From Pseudomonadota bacterium (GTDB lineage Bacteria; Pseudomonadota; Alphaproteobacteria; Acetobacterales; Acetobacteraceae): a stretch of DNA of 7,735 nt. Positions 1 through 5,796 of this stretch are shown piece after piece (the first letter of the stretch is position 1; every line of letters begins with the position of its first letter). The stretch spans positions 1 to 7,735 of the forward strand of contig JAKBAQ010000134.1 of the NCBI GenBank assembly GCA_021808985.1, written 5' to 3'. The notes under the pieces are model-generated. The model did not search any database and was not told the origin of the DNA. It saw only the letters and a program-made list of their open reading frames with translations. A program made the translations under genes and the position numbers.

Positions 1-47
1 AAGAGCAGCATGCCCGCCATGGGGCTGATTAATTTCATATTTTTCAT
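1..47 (-). CDS. 5' end of a divergent gene, probable exported or membrane protein (partial)
   Basis: Only the first 15 codons lie inside the window, reading leftward. The proposed ATG (47-45) has an AGGAG ribosome site on the minus strand (57-61 in plus coordinates) nine bases upstream. The peptide begins MKNMKLISPMAGMLL: two lysines, then a hydrophobic run, as in the start of a signal peptide or membrane anchor. A second ATG at 54-52 in another frame would give MDHEKYEINQPHGG, but it sits only two bases from the ribosome site and uses mostly A/T third positions. The chosen frame has about 10 of 14 codons ending in G or C, like the rest of the window. The function cannot be told. The gene is divergent from the ATPase operon and shares the FNR-box region, so it may be low-oxygen induced. 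Confidence 0.45.
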   Translation of the reverse strand, partial: MKNMKLISPMAGMLL

Positions 48-106
48 GATCCATAGCTCCTGTGTAGATTTGCCTGCGCCGCCTCCCCGCCAGCCATGTG
101 CAGCGG

Positions 107-112
107 TTTTTA
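107..112 (-). promoter_or_regulatory. Candidate -10 element of the leftward promoter
   Basis: Read on the minus strand this hexamer is TAAAAA, matching four of six bases of TATAAT. It lies exactly where a -10 (-12 to -7) should be if the start site is near 100 and the FNR-type box centred at 141.5 is at -41.5. The transcript would then have a leader of about 50 bases before the minus-strand ATG. Inferred from spacing only. Confidence 0.4.
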
Positions 113-134
113 GGGCAGGGGGGTGGAACTGTCT

Positions 135-148
135 TTGATTTCCATCAA
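135..148. promoter_or_regulatory. FNR/FixK-type binding site 1
   Basis: The sequence TTGAT-TTCC-ATCAA is a perfect dyad matching the FNR/ANR/FixK-family consensus at all ten defined positions. It is centred at 141.5. It is well placed (-41.5) for a leftward promoter with the -10 at 107-112, and would lie about 67 bases upstream of a rightward start near 209. Regulators of this family activate genes at low oxygen. Which family member acts here cannot be decided from the site. Confidence 0.8.
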
Positions 149-160
149 GCGGATGCGCGA

Positions 161-174
161 TTGATCCGGATCAA
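161..174. promoter_or_regulatory. FNR/FixK-type binding site 2
   Basis: The sequence TTGAT-CCGG-ATCAA is a second perfect dyad, centred at 167.5 and 26 bp from site 1. At the usual class II activator position (-41.5) it predicts a rightward start near 209 and a -10 at 197-202, which would drive the ATPase operon starting at 262. Two perfect ten-base matches within 40 bp of intergenic DNA are very unlikely by chance in a GC-rich genome. Confidence 0.82.
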
Positions 175-196
175 GGAAAAATTCCGGGCAATGGCA

Positions 197-202
197 TAGC
201 AA
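197..202 (+). promoter_or_regulatory. Candidate -10 element of the ATPase operon promoter
   Basis: TAGCAA is a weak match to TATAAT (three of six bases), but it is exactly where site 2 at -41.5 would place the -10. A weak -10 is common at activator-dependent promoters. The hexamer lies inside a small inverted repeat (GGCAT 193-197 and ATGCC 204-208). The leader to the atpD ATG would be about 50 bases. Confidence 0.3.
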
Positions 203-238
203 GATGCCGGGCGGGTGGTGTTGCCCGCTGTGGATGAT

Positions 239-258
239 GTGGATTTTTGTGGATTTTT
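239..258 (+). repeat. Two tandem copies of GTGGATTTTT in the atpD leader
   Basis: GTGGATTTTT occurs at 239-248 and again directly at 249-258, with two further T's and a C before the atpD ATG at 262. A shorter relative, GTGGAT, lies just upstream at 230-235. The run is strikingly T-rich for this window and occupies the place where a ribosome site is expected. The best candidate there is the weak GTGGA at 249-253. The leader may rely on U-rich ribosome binding, or this may be chance. Confidence 0.5.
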
Positions 259-261
259 TTC

Positions 262-1677
262 ATGGCGTTGGCAGCATCGCGCGGAAGGGTGGTTGCGGTT
301 CGCGGCGTTGTCGTGGATGTCAGTTTCACTGACGGTGCTTTGCCGCGGATTAACGAGGCGCTGGTGGTGGAGTGGGACAGGCCCGGCCCGCTGGTGCTGG
401 AGGTGCATGCCCATGCCGACGCGGCCACCGTGCGGGCGGTTGCCTTGCAGGCGACGGCGGGTTTGGCGCGCAACACCGCCGTGCGCGCCACGGGAGGGCC
501 GGTGAGCGTGCCGGTGGGCGCGGCGGTGCTGGGGCGGCTGCTTGATGTGACCGGAAATGTGGGTGACCTTGGCCCGGCACTGCCCGTCGATGCGCCACGG
601 CGCCCGATCCATAATCCGCCCCCCGCGCTGGGCGAGGTGGTCGCCACGCGGGCGATGTTCGAGACGGGGGTCAAGGTGATCGACCTGCTCGCGCCCATGG
701 CGCGGGGCGGCAAGGCGGCGATGTTCGGCGGCGCCGGGGTTGGCAAGACCGTGCTGGTGATGGAGCTGATCCACGCCATGGTTGAGAAATACCAGGGGAT
801 TTCGGTGTTCGCCGGGGTTGGGGAGCGCTCGCGCGAGGGGCATGAGCTGCTGCATGACATGCGTGCCTCGGGCGTGCTGGCGCGCACCGTGCTGGTGTAT
901 GGGCAGATGAACGAGCCGCCGGGCGCGCGCTGGCGCGTGCCGCTGACGGCGCTGAGCATTGCCGAGCATTTTCGCGACAGCCGGCACCAGAATGTGCTGC
1001 TGCTGATGGATAATGTGTTCCGCTTCGTGCAGGCGGGGGCGGAGGTTTCGGGCCTGTTGGGGCGGCTGCCCTCGCGCGTTGGCTACCAGCCGACCCTGGC
1101 GAGCGAGGTGGCGGCGCTGGAGGAGCGGATCGCCTCTGTCGCCGGGGCGGCGGTTACCTCCATACAGGCGGTGTATGTGCCGGCGGATGACTTCACCGAC
1201 CCGGCGGTGACGGCTGTTTCCAGCCATATGGACAGTATCGTGATGCTCTCGCGCCAGTTGGCGGCGGAGGCGTTTTATCCGGCGGTGGACCCGCTGGCCT
1301 CGTCCTCCATACTGCTCGACCCGCTGGTGGTCGGCGAGGCGCATTACCGGGTAGCCGAGCGCGTGCGCGAGACGCTGGCGCGGTTCAAGGATTTGCAGGA
1401 CATCATCGCCCTGCTGGGGATGGAGGAGTTGGGGGCGGAGGATCGGCTGATCGTGAAACGCGCGCGCCGCCTGCAGCGTTTTTTGAGCCAGCCGTTCAGC
1501 GTGACGGAGGCGTTCACCGGCATGGCTGGGCGCTCGGTCAGCTGCGCGGATACCGTGGCGGGATGCGCGGCCATTTTGGACGGCGCGGCGGATGATTGGG
1601 CGGAGGGATCGCTCTATATGGTCGGCACGCTGGAGGAGGCGCGGGCGAAGGAAGCCGCCGCGCTGAAACCGGCATGA
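262..1677 (+). CDS. atpD: N-type F-ATPase F1 subunit beta (catalytic)
   Basis: This is the catalytic subunit that binds and hydrolyses (or makes) ATP in the F1 head. The 471-residue product is of normal length. It shows the P-loop GGAGVGKT (residues 156-163), the catalytic-glutamate motif GERSREG (187-193, usually GERTREG), and the Walker B strand ending in Asp250 within MDNVFRF. The conserved AGAEVSGLLGRLP and GYQPTLASE segments follow, and MEELGAED (387-394) stands in place of the DELSEED loop. I chose ATG 262 because the product then begins MALAASRGRVVAVRG, a typical short beta N-terminus. An in-frame TTG at 247 would add only MWIFF and has no better ribosome site. Its position as the first gene, followed by epsilon, is the hallmark of N-ATPase operons, as opposed to housekeeping operons where beta and epsilon come last. 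It ends in an ATGA overlap with atpC. Confidence 0.96.
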   Translation: MALAASRGRVVAVRGVVVDVSFTDGALPRINEALVVEWDRPGPLVLEVHAHADAATVRAVALQATAGLARNTAVRATGGPVSVPVGAAVLGRLLDVTGNVGDLGPALPVDAPRRPIHNPPPALGEVVATRAMFETGVKVIDLLAPMARGGKAAMFGGAGVGKTVLVMELIHAMVEKYQGISVFAGVGERSREGHELLHDMRASGVLARTVLVYGQMNEPPGARWRVPLTALSIAEHFRDSRHQNVLLLMDNVFRFVQAGAEVSGLLGRLPSRVGYQPTLASEVAALEERIASVAGAAVTSIQAVYVPADDFTDPAVTAVSSHMDSIVMLSRQLAAEAFYPAVDPLASSSILLDPLVVGEAHYRVAERVRETLARFKDLQDIIALLGMEELGAEDRLIVKRARRLQRFLSQPFSVTEAFTGMAGRSVSCADTVAGCAAILDGAADDWAEGSLYMVGTLEEARAKEAAALKPA

Positions 1678-2093
1678 GGCTGCAGATCATCACCCCGCTG
1701 AGCGTGGCTGTTGAGGCGGCGGATGTGATCGCCCTGCGGGCCGAGGATGCGAGCGGGCATTTTGGTATTCTTCCCGGACATGCGGCGTTTCTCTCGAGCC
1801 TCGCCGTCTCGGTGGTGGGCTGGACCGATGCGCGAGGGGTGGTGCGCTACTGCGCGGTGCGGGGCGGCATGATATCGCTCGTCGATGGGCGGGAGATCAT
1901 CATCACCACGCGCGAGGCGGTGCCGGGGGATGATCTGGCCACGCTGGAGGCCGTTGTGCTGGCCCGCTTCCACGCCGCGCTGGAGGCGGAGAAGACCGAG
2001 CGGACGGCGGGCGCGCGGCTGCAGCTGAATGCGATCAGGATGATCATGCGGCATCTGCGCCCGGATGCGCGGGGCGTGGGAGAGTTTTCATGA
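1674..2093 (+). CDS. atpC: N-type F-ATPase F1 subunit epsilon
   Basis: Epsilon binds gamma at the foot of the central stalk and touches the c-ring. In many enzymes its C-terminal helices restrain ATP hydrolysis. The product is 139 residues, usual for the family. The N-terminal beta-sandwich is recognisable from MRLQIITP and from GHFGILPGHAAFLSSL (28-43), the most conserved epsilon signature. A helical, charged tail with an EAEKTERTAG stretch follows from about residue 88, so the C-terminal domain is present. The start at 1674 is set by the ATGA overlap with the atpD stop. A longer reading from 1596 would overlap atpD by 82 bases and adds no homologous sequence. It ends in an ATGA overlap with atpQ. 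Confidence 0.93.
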   Translation: MRLQIITPLSVAVEAADVIALRAEDASGHFGILPGHAAFLSSLAVSVVGWTDARGVVRYCAVRGGMISLVDGREIIITTREAVPGDDLATLEAVVLARFHAALEAEKTERTAGARLQLNAIRMIMRHLRPDARGVGEFS

Positions 2094-2371
2094 GCGGGCC
2101 GGAGGAGACAGACCCGCTGGTGAAGGGCGTGCGTCTGCGCGGGGAGCGGCATAAGCGCTGGCTGCGCGAGGGCGAGGCCTCCACCGCGCGGCGGCTGGCG
2201 CAGATTGGCGTGCTGGGCTGGATTATCGTGGTGCCGGCGCTGATTGGCATAGTCATCGGCCATTGGCTGGACCGCAGGTTTGGCACCGGCATTTTCTGGA
2301 CCGCGCCGCTGCTGTTTCTGGGGGTGGGGCTGGGGTGCTGGTCTGGCTGGAAATGGATGCGGGGGGCATGA
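2090..2371 (+). CDS. atpQ: N-ATPase accessory membrane protein Q (AtpI-like)
   Basis: This is a 93-residue protein with a charged N-terminal 35 residues and two predicted membrane helices (about 38-60 and 68-88). The helices are joined by a short loop containing GHWLDRRFGT (57-66), the characteristic turn of the AtpI family. In N-ATPase operons this position, after epsilon, is held by AtpQ, which is related to the AtpI/gene-1 proteins linked to c-ring assembly or divalent cation handling; its exact role is unsettled. A GGGAG ribosome-site match (2078-2082) stands seven bases before the ATG, better than at most other junctions in the operon. The gene overlaps atpC and atpR by ATGA at both ends. 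Confidence 0.85.
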   Translation: MSGPEETDPLVKGVRLRGERHKRWLREGEASTARRLAQIGVLGWIIVVPALIGIVIGHWLDRRFGTGIFWTAPLLFLGVGLGCWSGWKWMRGA

Positions 2372-2622
2372 GCGCGGTGCTGTATCCGGCGGCGGGATTT
2401 TGCGCCGGGGTGGCTTATTTCCATGCCGTGTGGCGCAGCGCGCGGCTGTTCACGCAAGGTGACGGCATGGCGGCGGCGGGGCTGACGCTGGCGCGGATCA
2501 GTCTGCTGGGCGGGCTGCTGGCGCTGGCCGCCCGGCAGGGGGCGCTGCCGCTGCTGCTCATGGCGCTGGGGGTTGTGGCGGCGCGGCCGGTGGTGCTGCG
2601 TGGCGGCGGGGGGGTGGCATGA
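2368..2622 (+). CDS. atpR: N-ATPase accessory membrane protein R
   Basis: This is an 84-residue, very hydrophobic protein with about three membrane segments (roughly 4-21, 38-54 and 57-72). Arg43 lies inside the second segment (LTLARISLLGG), with further arginines at 56 and 73. AtpR is unique to N-ATPases. Its conserved membrane arginines have been proposed to pair with the carboxylates of the c subunit, perhaps during ring assembly. Identification rests on position between atpQ and the a subunit, size, hydrophobicity and the buried arginine. The start is fixed by the ATGA overlap with atpQ. An in-frame ATG at 2263 would bury 35 codons inside atpQ and reads as out-of-frame shadow. The gene ends in an ATGA overlap with atpB. 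Confidence 0.8.
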   Translation: MSAVLYPAAGFCAGVAYFHAVWRSARLFTQGDGMAAAGLTLARISLLGGLLALAARQGALPLLLMALGVVAARPVVLRGGGGVA

Positions 2623-3311
2623 TCTCGCCGCTCGGCGATCCGGTGGTGTTTTATGTGGGCGAGCTGCCGGTGAGGCAGGCGGTTGTGGCGACGTGGGGGA
2701 TTATGCTGCTGCTCGTGGGCGGGGGGGTGTTTTGCACCAGCCGGCTGAGGCTGGTTCCGGGCCGGATGCAGGCGGCGCTGGAATTGATCGTCACCGCCGT
2801 GGATGAGCAGATACGCGAGACCATGCGCGTGGAGCCGGGGCCTTACCGCGCCTTTATCGGCACGCTGTTCGTGTTTATTTTCGCCGCCAACTGGTCCTCG
2901 CTGGTGCCGGGCGTGGAGCCGCCCACCGCGCATCTGGAGACCGATGCGGCGCTGGCGCTGCTGGTGTTTCTCGCGGTGATCTGGTTTGGCGTGCGCGCGG
3001 GGGGCGTGCGCGGTTATCTGGAGAGCTTCGCCTTTCCCAACCCGGTGATGATCCCGCTCAACTTCGTCGAGACGCTGACGCGCACCTTTTCGCTGCTGGT
3101 GCGGTTGTTCGGCAATGTCATGAGCGGGGTGTTCGTGGTCGGCATCGTGCTCTCGCTGGCGGGGCTGCTGATGCCGATTCCGCTGATGGCGCTCGAGCTG
3201 CTCACCGGCGCGGTGCAGGCCTATATTTTCGCCGTGCTGGCGATGGTTTTCATCGCCGGGGCGGTTGCGCAATCTCATCTTGAAACTCAGGGCGGAAAGG
3301 ATTCTCCATGA
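2619..3311 (+). CDS. atpB: N-type F-ATPase Fo subunit a (ion channel stator)
   Basis: Subunit a forms the two half-channels that bring ions to and from the c-ring. The 230-residue membrane protein contains the defining LLVRLFGNVMSG motif. Arg162 there is the essential stator arginine (Arg210 in E. coli). The following helix carries GAVQAYIFAVLAMVFIAGA, with Gln200 matching E. coli Gln252. The residue equivalent to E. coli His245 is Glu193, and the Glu219 position is Val171, so the carboxylate is swapped to the second site as in many other a subunits. The segment PPTAHLETDAALALL (101-115) and a short N-terminus are typical of the N-ATPase form. Spacing to both neighbours is by ATGA overlap. 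Confidence 0.95.
   Translation: MISPLGDPVVFYVGELPVRQAVVATWGIMLLLVGGGVFCTSRLRLVPGRMQAALELIVTAVDEQIRETMRVEPGPYRAFIGTLFVFIFAANWSSLVPGVEPPTAHLETDAALALLVFLAVIWFGVRAGGVRGYLESFAFPNPVMIPLNFVETLTRTFSLLVRLFGNVMSGVFVVGIVLSLAGLLMPIPLMALELLTGAVQAYIFAVLAMVFIAGAVAQSHLETQGGKDSP
3294..3301 (+). promoter_or_regulatory. Strong ribosome-binding site of atpE
   Basis: GGAAAGGA lies six bases before the atpE ATG (3308) and within the atpB coding end. It is among the best Shine-Dalgarno matches inside the operon. This fits the need for many more c subunits than other subunits per complex. Confidence 0.6.
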
Positions 3312-3553
3312 ACTGGTTGGCGTTTGCTAGCATTATTTCGGCCGCGCTCGCGGTCTCCTTTGGAGCCATTGGCCCGGCGCTGGGCGAGGGCAGGGCGGTG
3401 GCGGCGGCGATGGAGGCGATCGCCCGCCAGCCGGAGGCGGCGAACACCATTTCGCGCACGCTGTTCGTTGGGCTGGCGATGATCGAGACCATGGCGATCT
3501 ACTGCCTGGTTATCGCGCTGCTGCTGCTGTTCGCGAACCCGCTGCTGAAATGA
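3308..3553 (+). CDS. atpE: N-type F-ATPase Fo subunit c (rotor ring)
   Basis: This 81-residue hairpin of two membrane helices is the monomer of the rotating c-ring. The polar loop ARQPEA (39-44) is the standard c-subunit signature. Helix 2 has the ion-binding carboxylate Glu60, followed by Thr61 and Tyr65 (ETMAIY), which align with Glu65, Ser66 and Tyr70 of the Na+-type ring of Ilyobacter tartaricus. In helix 1, GPALGEGRA puts Glu27 where Na+-type rings have Gln32. This gives two membrane carboxylates per hairpin, as known for Fusobacterium. The ion may be Na+ or H+; an N-ATPase c-ring from Burkholderia has been reported with a large (17-mer) stoichiometry and proton preference, so sequence alone does not settle it. 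The start is in an ATGA overlap with atpB, and the stop lies four bases before atpF. Confidence 0.95.
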   Translation: MNWLAFASIISAALAVSFGAIGPALGEGRAVAAAMEAIARQPEAANTISRTLFVGLAMIETMAIYCLVIALLLLFANPLLK

Positions 3554-3557
3554 CGCC

Positions 3558-4280
3558 ATGAGCCTGGACTGGACGACGCTGGGGCTGCAGGCGCTCAATG
3601 TTCTGATCCTCGTCTGGCTGCTGGCGCGCTTTTTCTGGCGGCCTGTCGCGGGGATGATAGAGCGGCGGCGCGCCGCCGCGCAGGCGTTGCTGGATGATGC
3701 GCGGGCCAAGGATGAAGCCGCCAGGCTGGCGCTGGCGCAGCTGAGCCAGGCGCGGGCGGGGTTGGGGCAGGAGCGGGAGGCGATGCTCGCGCGGGCGCGG
3801 GCGCAGGCGGAGGAGGACCGCGCCGCCCTGCTGGCGCAGGCCGCGAAGGATGCCGAGGCGCTGCGGCGGGCGGGACAGGCGGCGGTGGAGGCCGAGCGGG
3901 CGGCGGCCGCGCGGGCATGGCGCGAGCGCGCTGGCCGCCTGGCCGTGGACATTGCCGCGCGGCTGGCGGCCAGGCTGCGGGGCGAGGCGGTGCAGGCGGC
4001 GTTTTTGGAGTTTCTGTTGCGCGAAATAGAGGCATTGCCGGCGGCGGCGCGTGGGGCGGCGGCGCTGGAGCTTGTCAGCGCCGGGGAGATTTCCGCCGCG
4101 GCGCGGGCGGATATCGCCACGCGCATTGCCGCGGTCCTTGGCGGCGCGCCGGAGATAAGCTTCAGAACCGAGCCCGCGCTGATCGCGGGGTTGGAGCTGC
4201 GCGGGGCGCATTTGCGCATCAGCAACAGCTGGCGCGCGGATCTCGACAATATTCTGCGCGATATCAGCCATGACGGATAA
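3558..4280 (+). CDS. atpF: N-type F-ATPase subunit b with delta-like C-terminal domain
   Basis: Subunit b is the peripheral stalk that holds the F1 head to subunit a. The product is 240 residues, well above the usual 155-170. It has one N-terminal membrane helix (about 7-27, ending ARFFWRPV, a typical b motif) and then a long Ala/Arg/Glu-rich coiled coil (about 34-160). The last 70 residues (about 168-240) resemble the C-terminal domain of subunit delta: LELVSAGEISAAARADI is followed by FRTEPALIAGLELRGAHLR and a final SWRADLDNILRDI helix. This parallels E. coli delta, where VMAGVIIR and SVRGRLERL occupy the same order and spacing. No separate delta gene exists in the operon. The delta N-terminal six-helix domain is absent. 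The gene overlaps atpA by 11 bases, with its TAA at 4278-4280. Confidence 0.9.
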   Translation: MSLDWTTLGLQALNVLILVWLLARFFWRPVAGMIERRRAAAQALLDDARAKDEAARLALAQLSQARAGLGQEREAMLARARAQAEEDRAALLAQAAKDAEALRRAGQAAVEAERAAAARAWRERAGRLAVDIAARLAARLRGEAVQAAFLEFLLREIEALPAAARGAAALELVSAGEISAAARADIATRIAAVLGGAPEISFRTEPALIAGLELRGAHLRISNSWRADLDNILRDISHDG

Positions 4281-5796
4281 TACCGCTCCCCTCCCGGATG
4301 CCTGGCTCGCCGAGGCGGGCGCGAAGCTGGATGCCGCGCGGCTTGGGGCGCGGGTGGATATGCTTGGCCGTGTGGAGGAGGTGGGGGATGGGATCGCGCT
4401 TGTCTCCGGGTTGCCTGATGTCAGGCTCGATGAGCTGTTGCAATTCGCGTCCGGCCAGTTTGGCTTCGCGCAGGTGTTGGAGCGCGCGCATATCGGCTGT
4501 GTGCTGTTCGACGATGCGCAGAGCATTCAGGCGGGGGAGGCGGTGCGTGGCACGGGCGATGTGGTGCGCGTGCCCGCCGGGCCGCAATTGCTGGGCCGTG
4601 TGCTGGACCCGCTGGGCCGCCCGTTGGATGGCAAGGGGCCGGTGAAGGGCGAGTGCCTGATGCCGATTGAGCGTCCGGCGCCCAGGATCGTCGACCGCGA
4701 ACTGGTTACCCAGCCGGTGCAGACGGGGATTTTGGTGGTGGATACGCTCTTTGCCCTGGGGCGGGGGCAGCGTGAGCTGATCATCGGTGACCGCGCCAGC
4801 GGCAAGACCGCCATCGCCATCGACACCATCATCAGCCAGCGCGACAGTGACATGATATGCATCTATGTCGCGGTCGGGCAGAAAAGCTCAGCGGTGCGCC
4901 GCGAGATCGAGGCCATTCAGGACCGGGGGGCGCCGGAGCGCAGCATTGTGCTGGTCGCCCCGGCGGCCAGCGCGCCGGGGCTGCAATGGATCGCGCCGTT
5001 CGCGGGCATGACCATGGGGGAATATTTCCGCGACCAGGGGCGGCATGTGCTCGTGGTGATCGATGATCTGACCAAGCATGCCGCCAGCCATCGCGAGATC
5101 GCGCTGCTGACCCGCCAGCCGCCGGGGCGCGAGGCTTATCCGGGCGATGTGTTCCATGTGCATGCGCGCCTGCTGGAGCGGGCGGCGAAGCTGAATGCTG
5201 CGATGGGGGGTGGTTCGCTCACGGCGCTGCCGATCGCGGAGACGGATGCGGGGAATCTCTCCGCTTATATACCGACCAATCTGATCTCGATTACCGACGG
5301 CCAGATCGTGCTGAGCAGCAAATTGTTCCATGAGGGGCATAAGCCGGCGGTTGATGCTGGGGTCAGTGTCAGCCGGGTTGGCGGCAAGACGCAGGCGCCG
5401 GCCTTGCGCGAGACCGCCGAGACGCTGCGGCTGGATTATGCGCAGTTTCTGGAGCTGGAGATGTTCTCGCGCTTTGGCGGCGTGCCGGAGGCGCGGGTGG
5501 GCGAGCAGTTGCGACGTGGGGCGCGCATCCGCGCCATTTTGCGCCAGCCGCAGCATGCGCCCCTGCGCCTGGCCGAGGAGGTGGCGCTGGTGCTTGCGGT
5601 GCAGGCGGGCCTGCTGGATGGGGTGGAGATTTCGCTTGTCGAGCCGTTCCGCTCTGGCCTGCGGGCGGTGCTGGAGCGCGAGACGCCGCAGGTGGTGCGC
5701 AGCCTGCAGCGGGAGGGTGTGCTAGGGGCTGGCGGCAGGGATGCATTGCTCGCGGTGCTGAGGGCTTATGCGCAGACCCTGGCGGGCGGGGCATGA
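4270..5796 (+). CDS. atpA: N-type F-ATPase F1 subunit alpha
   Basis: Alpha alternates with beta in the F1 hexamer, binds nucleotide at non-catalytic sites and supplies the arginine finger. The product is 508 residues, normal length. Features in order: an N-terminal beta-barrel with GRVEEVGDGIALVSGL (33-48), LGRVLDPLGRPLDG, a P-loop GDRASGKT (173-180), then DDLTKHAASHRE and PPGREAYPGDVFHVHARLLERAAKL. GVSVSRVGGKTQ follows, with Arg369 as the arginine finger. Two differences from housekeeping alpha are visible: the P-loop reads GDRASGKT instead of GDRQTGKT, and the QKRSTV motif is QKSSAV. The start at 4270 lies inside the end of atpF with no clear Shine-Dalgarno, which suggests translational coupling. 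It ends in an ATGA overlap with atpG. Confidence 0.96.
   Translation: MTDNTAPLPDAWLAEAGAKLDAARLGARVDMLGRVEEVGDGIALVSGLPDVRLDELLQFASGQFGFAQVLERAHIGCVLFDDAQSIQAGEAVRGTGDVVRVPAGPQLLGRVLDPLGRPLDGKGPVKGECLMPIERPAPRIVDRELVTQPVQTGILVVDTLFALGRGQRELIIGDRASGKTAIAIDTIISQRDSDMICIYVAVGQKSSAVRREIEAIQDRGAPERSIVLVAPAASAPGLQWIAPFAGMTMGEYFRDQGRHVLVVIDDLTKHAASHREIALLTRQPPGREAYPGDVFHVHARLLERAAKLNAAMGGGSLTALPIAETDAGNLSAYIPTNLISITDGQIVLSSKLFHEGHKPAVDAGVSVSRVGGKTQAPALRETAETLRLDYAQFLELEMFSRFGGVPEARVGEQLRRGARIRAILRQPQHAPLRLAEEVALVLAVQAGLLDGVEISLVEPFRSGLRAVLERETPQVVRSLQREGVLGAGGRDALLAVLRAYAQTLAGGA

Noticed and set aside
193..208. Small hairpin GGCAT/ATGCC in the promoter region
   Set aside because: A five-base stem with a six-base loop and no T tract is too weak to call a terminator or regulatory RNA.
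247..261. TTG start for atpD five codons upstream of the ATG
   Set aside because: It would add only MWIFF, has no better ribosome site, and falls inside the T-rich repeat. ATG 262 gives the usual beta N-terminus.
145..1344. 399-residue open frame on the minus strand
   Set aside because: It lies opposite atpD, is rich in Arg/His/Pro/Gln as expected from reading a GC-rich gene backwards, and matches no family I know. It also crosses the promoter region.
2415..3278. 287-residue minus-strand open frame opposite atpR and atpB
   Set aside because: Composition is typical of antisense shadow (His, Arg, Gln rich). The plus strand has clear a-subunit motifs.
4270..4280. atpF/atpA 11-bp overlap as a frameshift or assembly error
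   Set aside because: Both proteins have complete ends with the expected motifs, so the overlap is best read as translational coupling.
3287..4526. Overlapping minus-strand frames of 320 and 338 residues opposite atpE, atpF and atpA
   Set aside because: These are low-complexity Ala/Arg/Ser/Pro shadows of the Ala/Arg-rich b subunit. No family motif is seen.
4888..5556. 222-residue minus-strand frame opposite atpA
   Set aside because: It is a shadow of a strongly conserved gene on the other strand.
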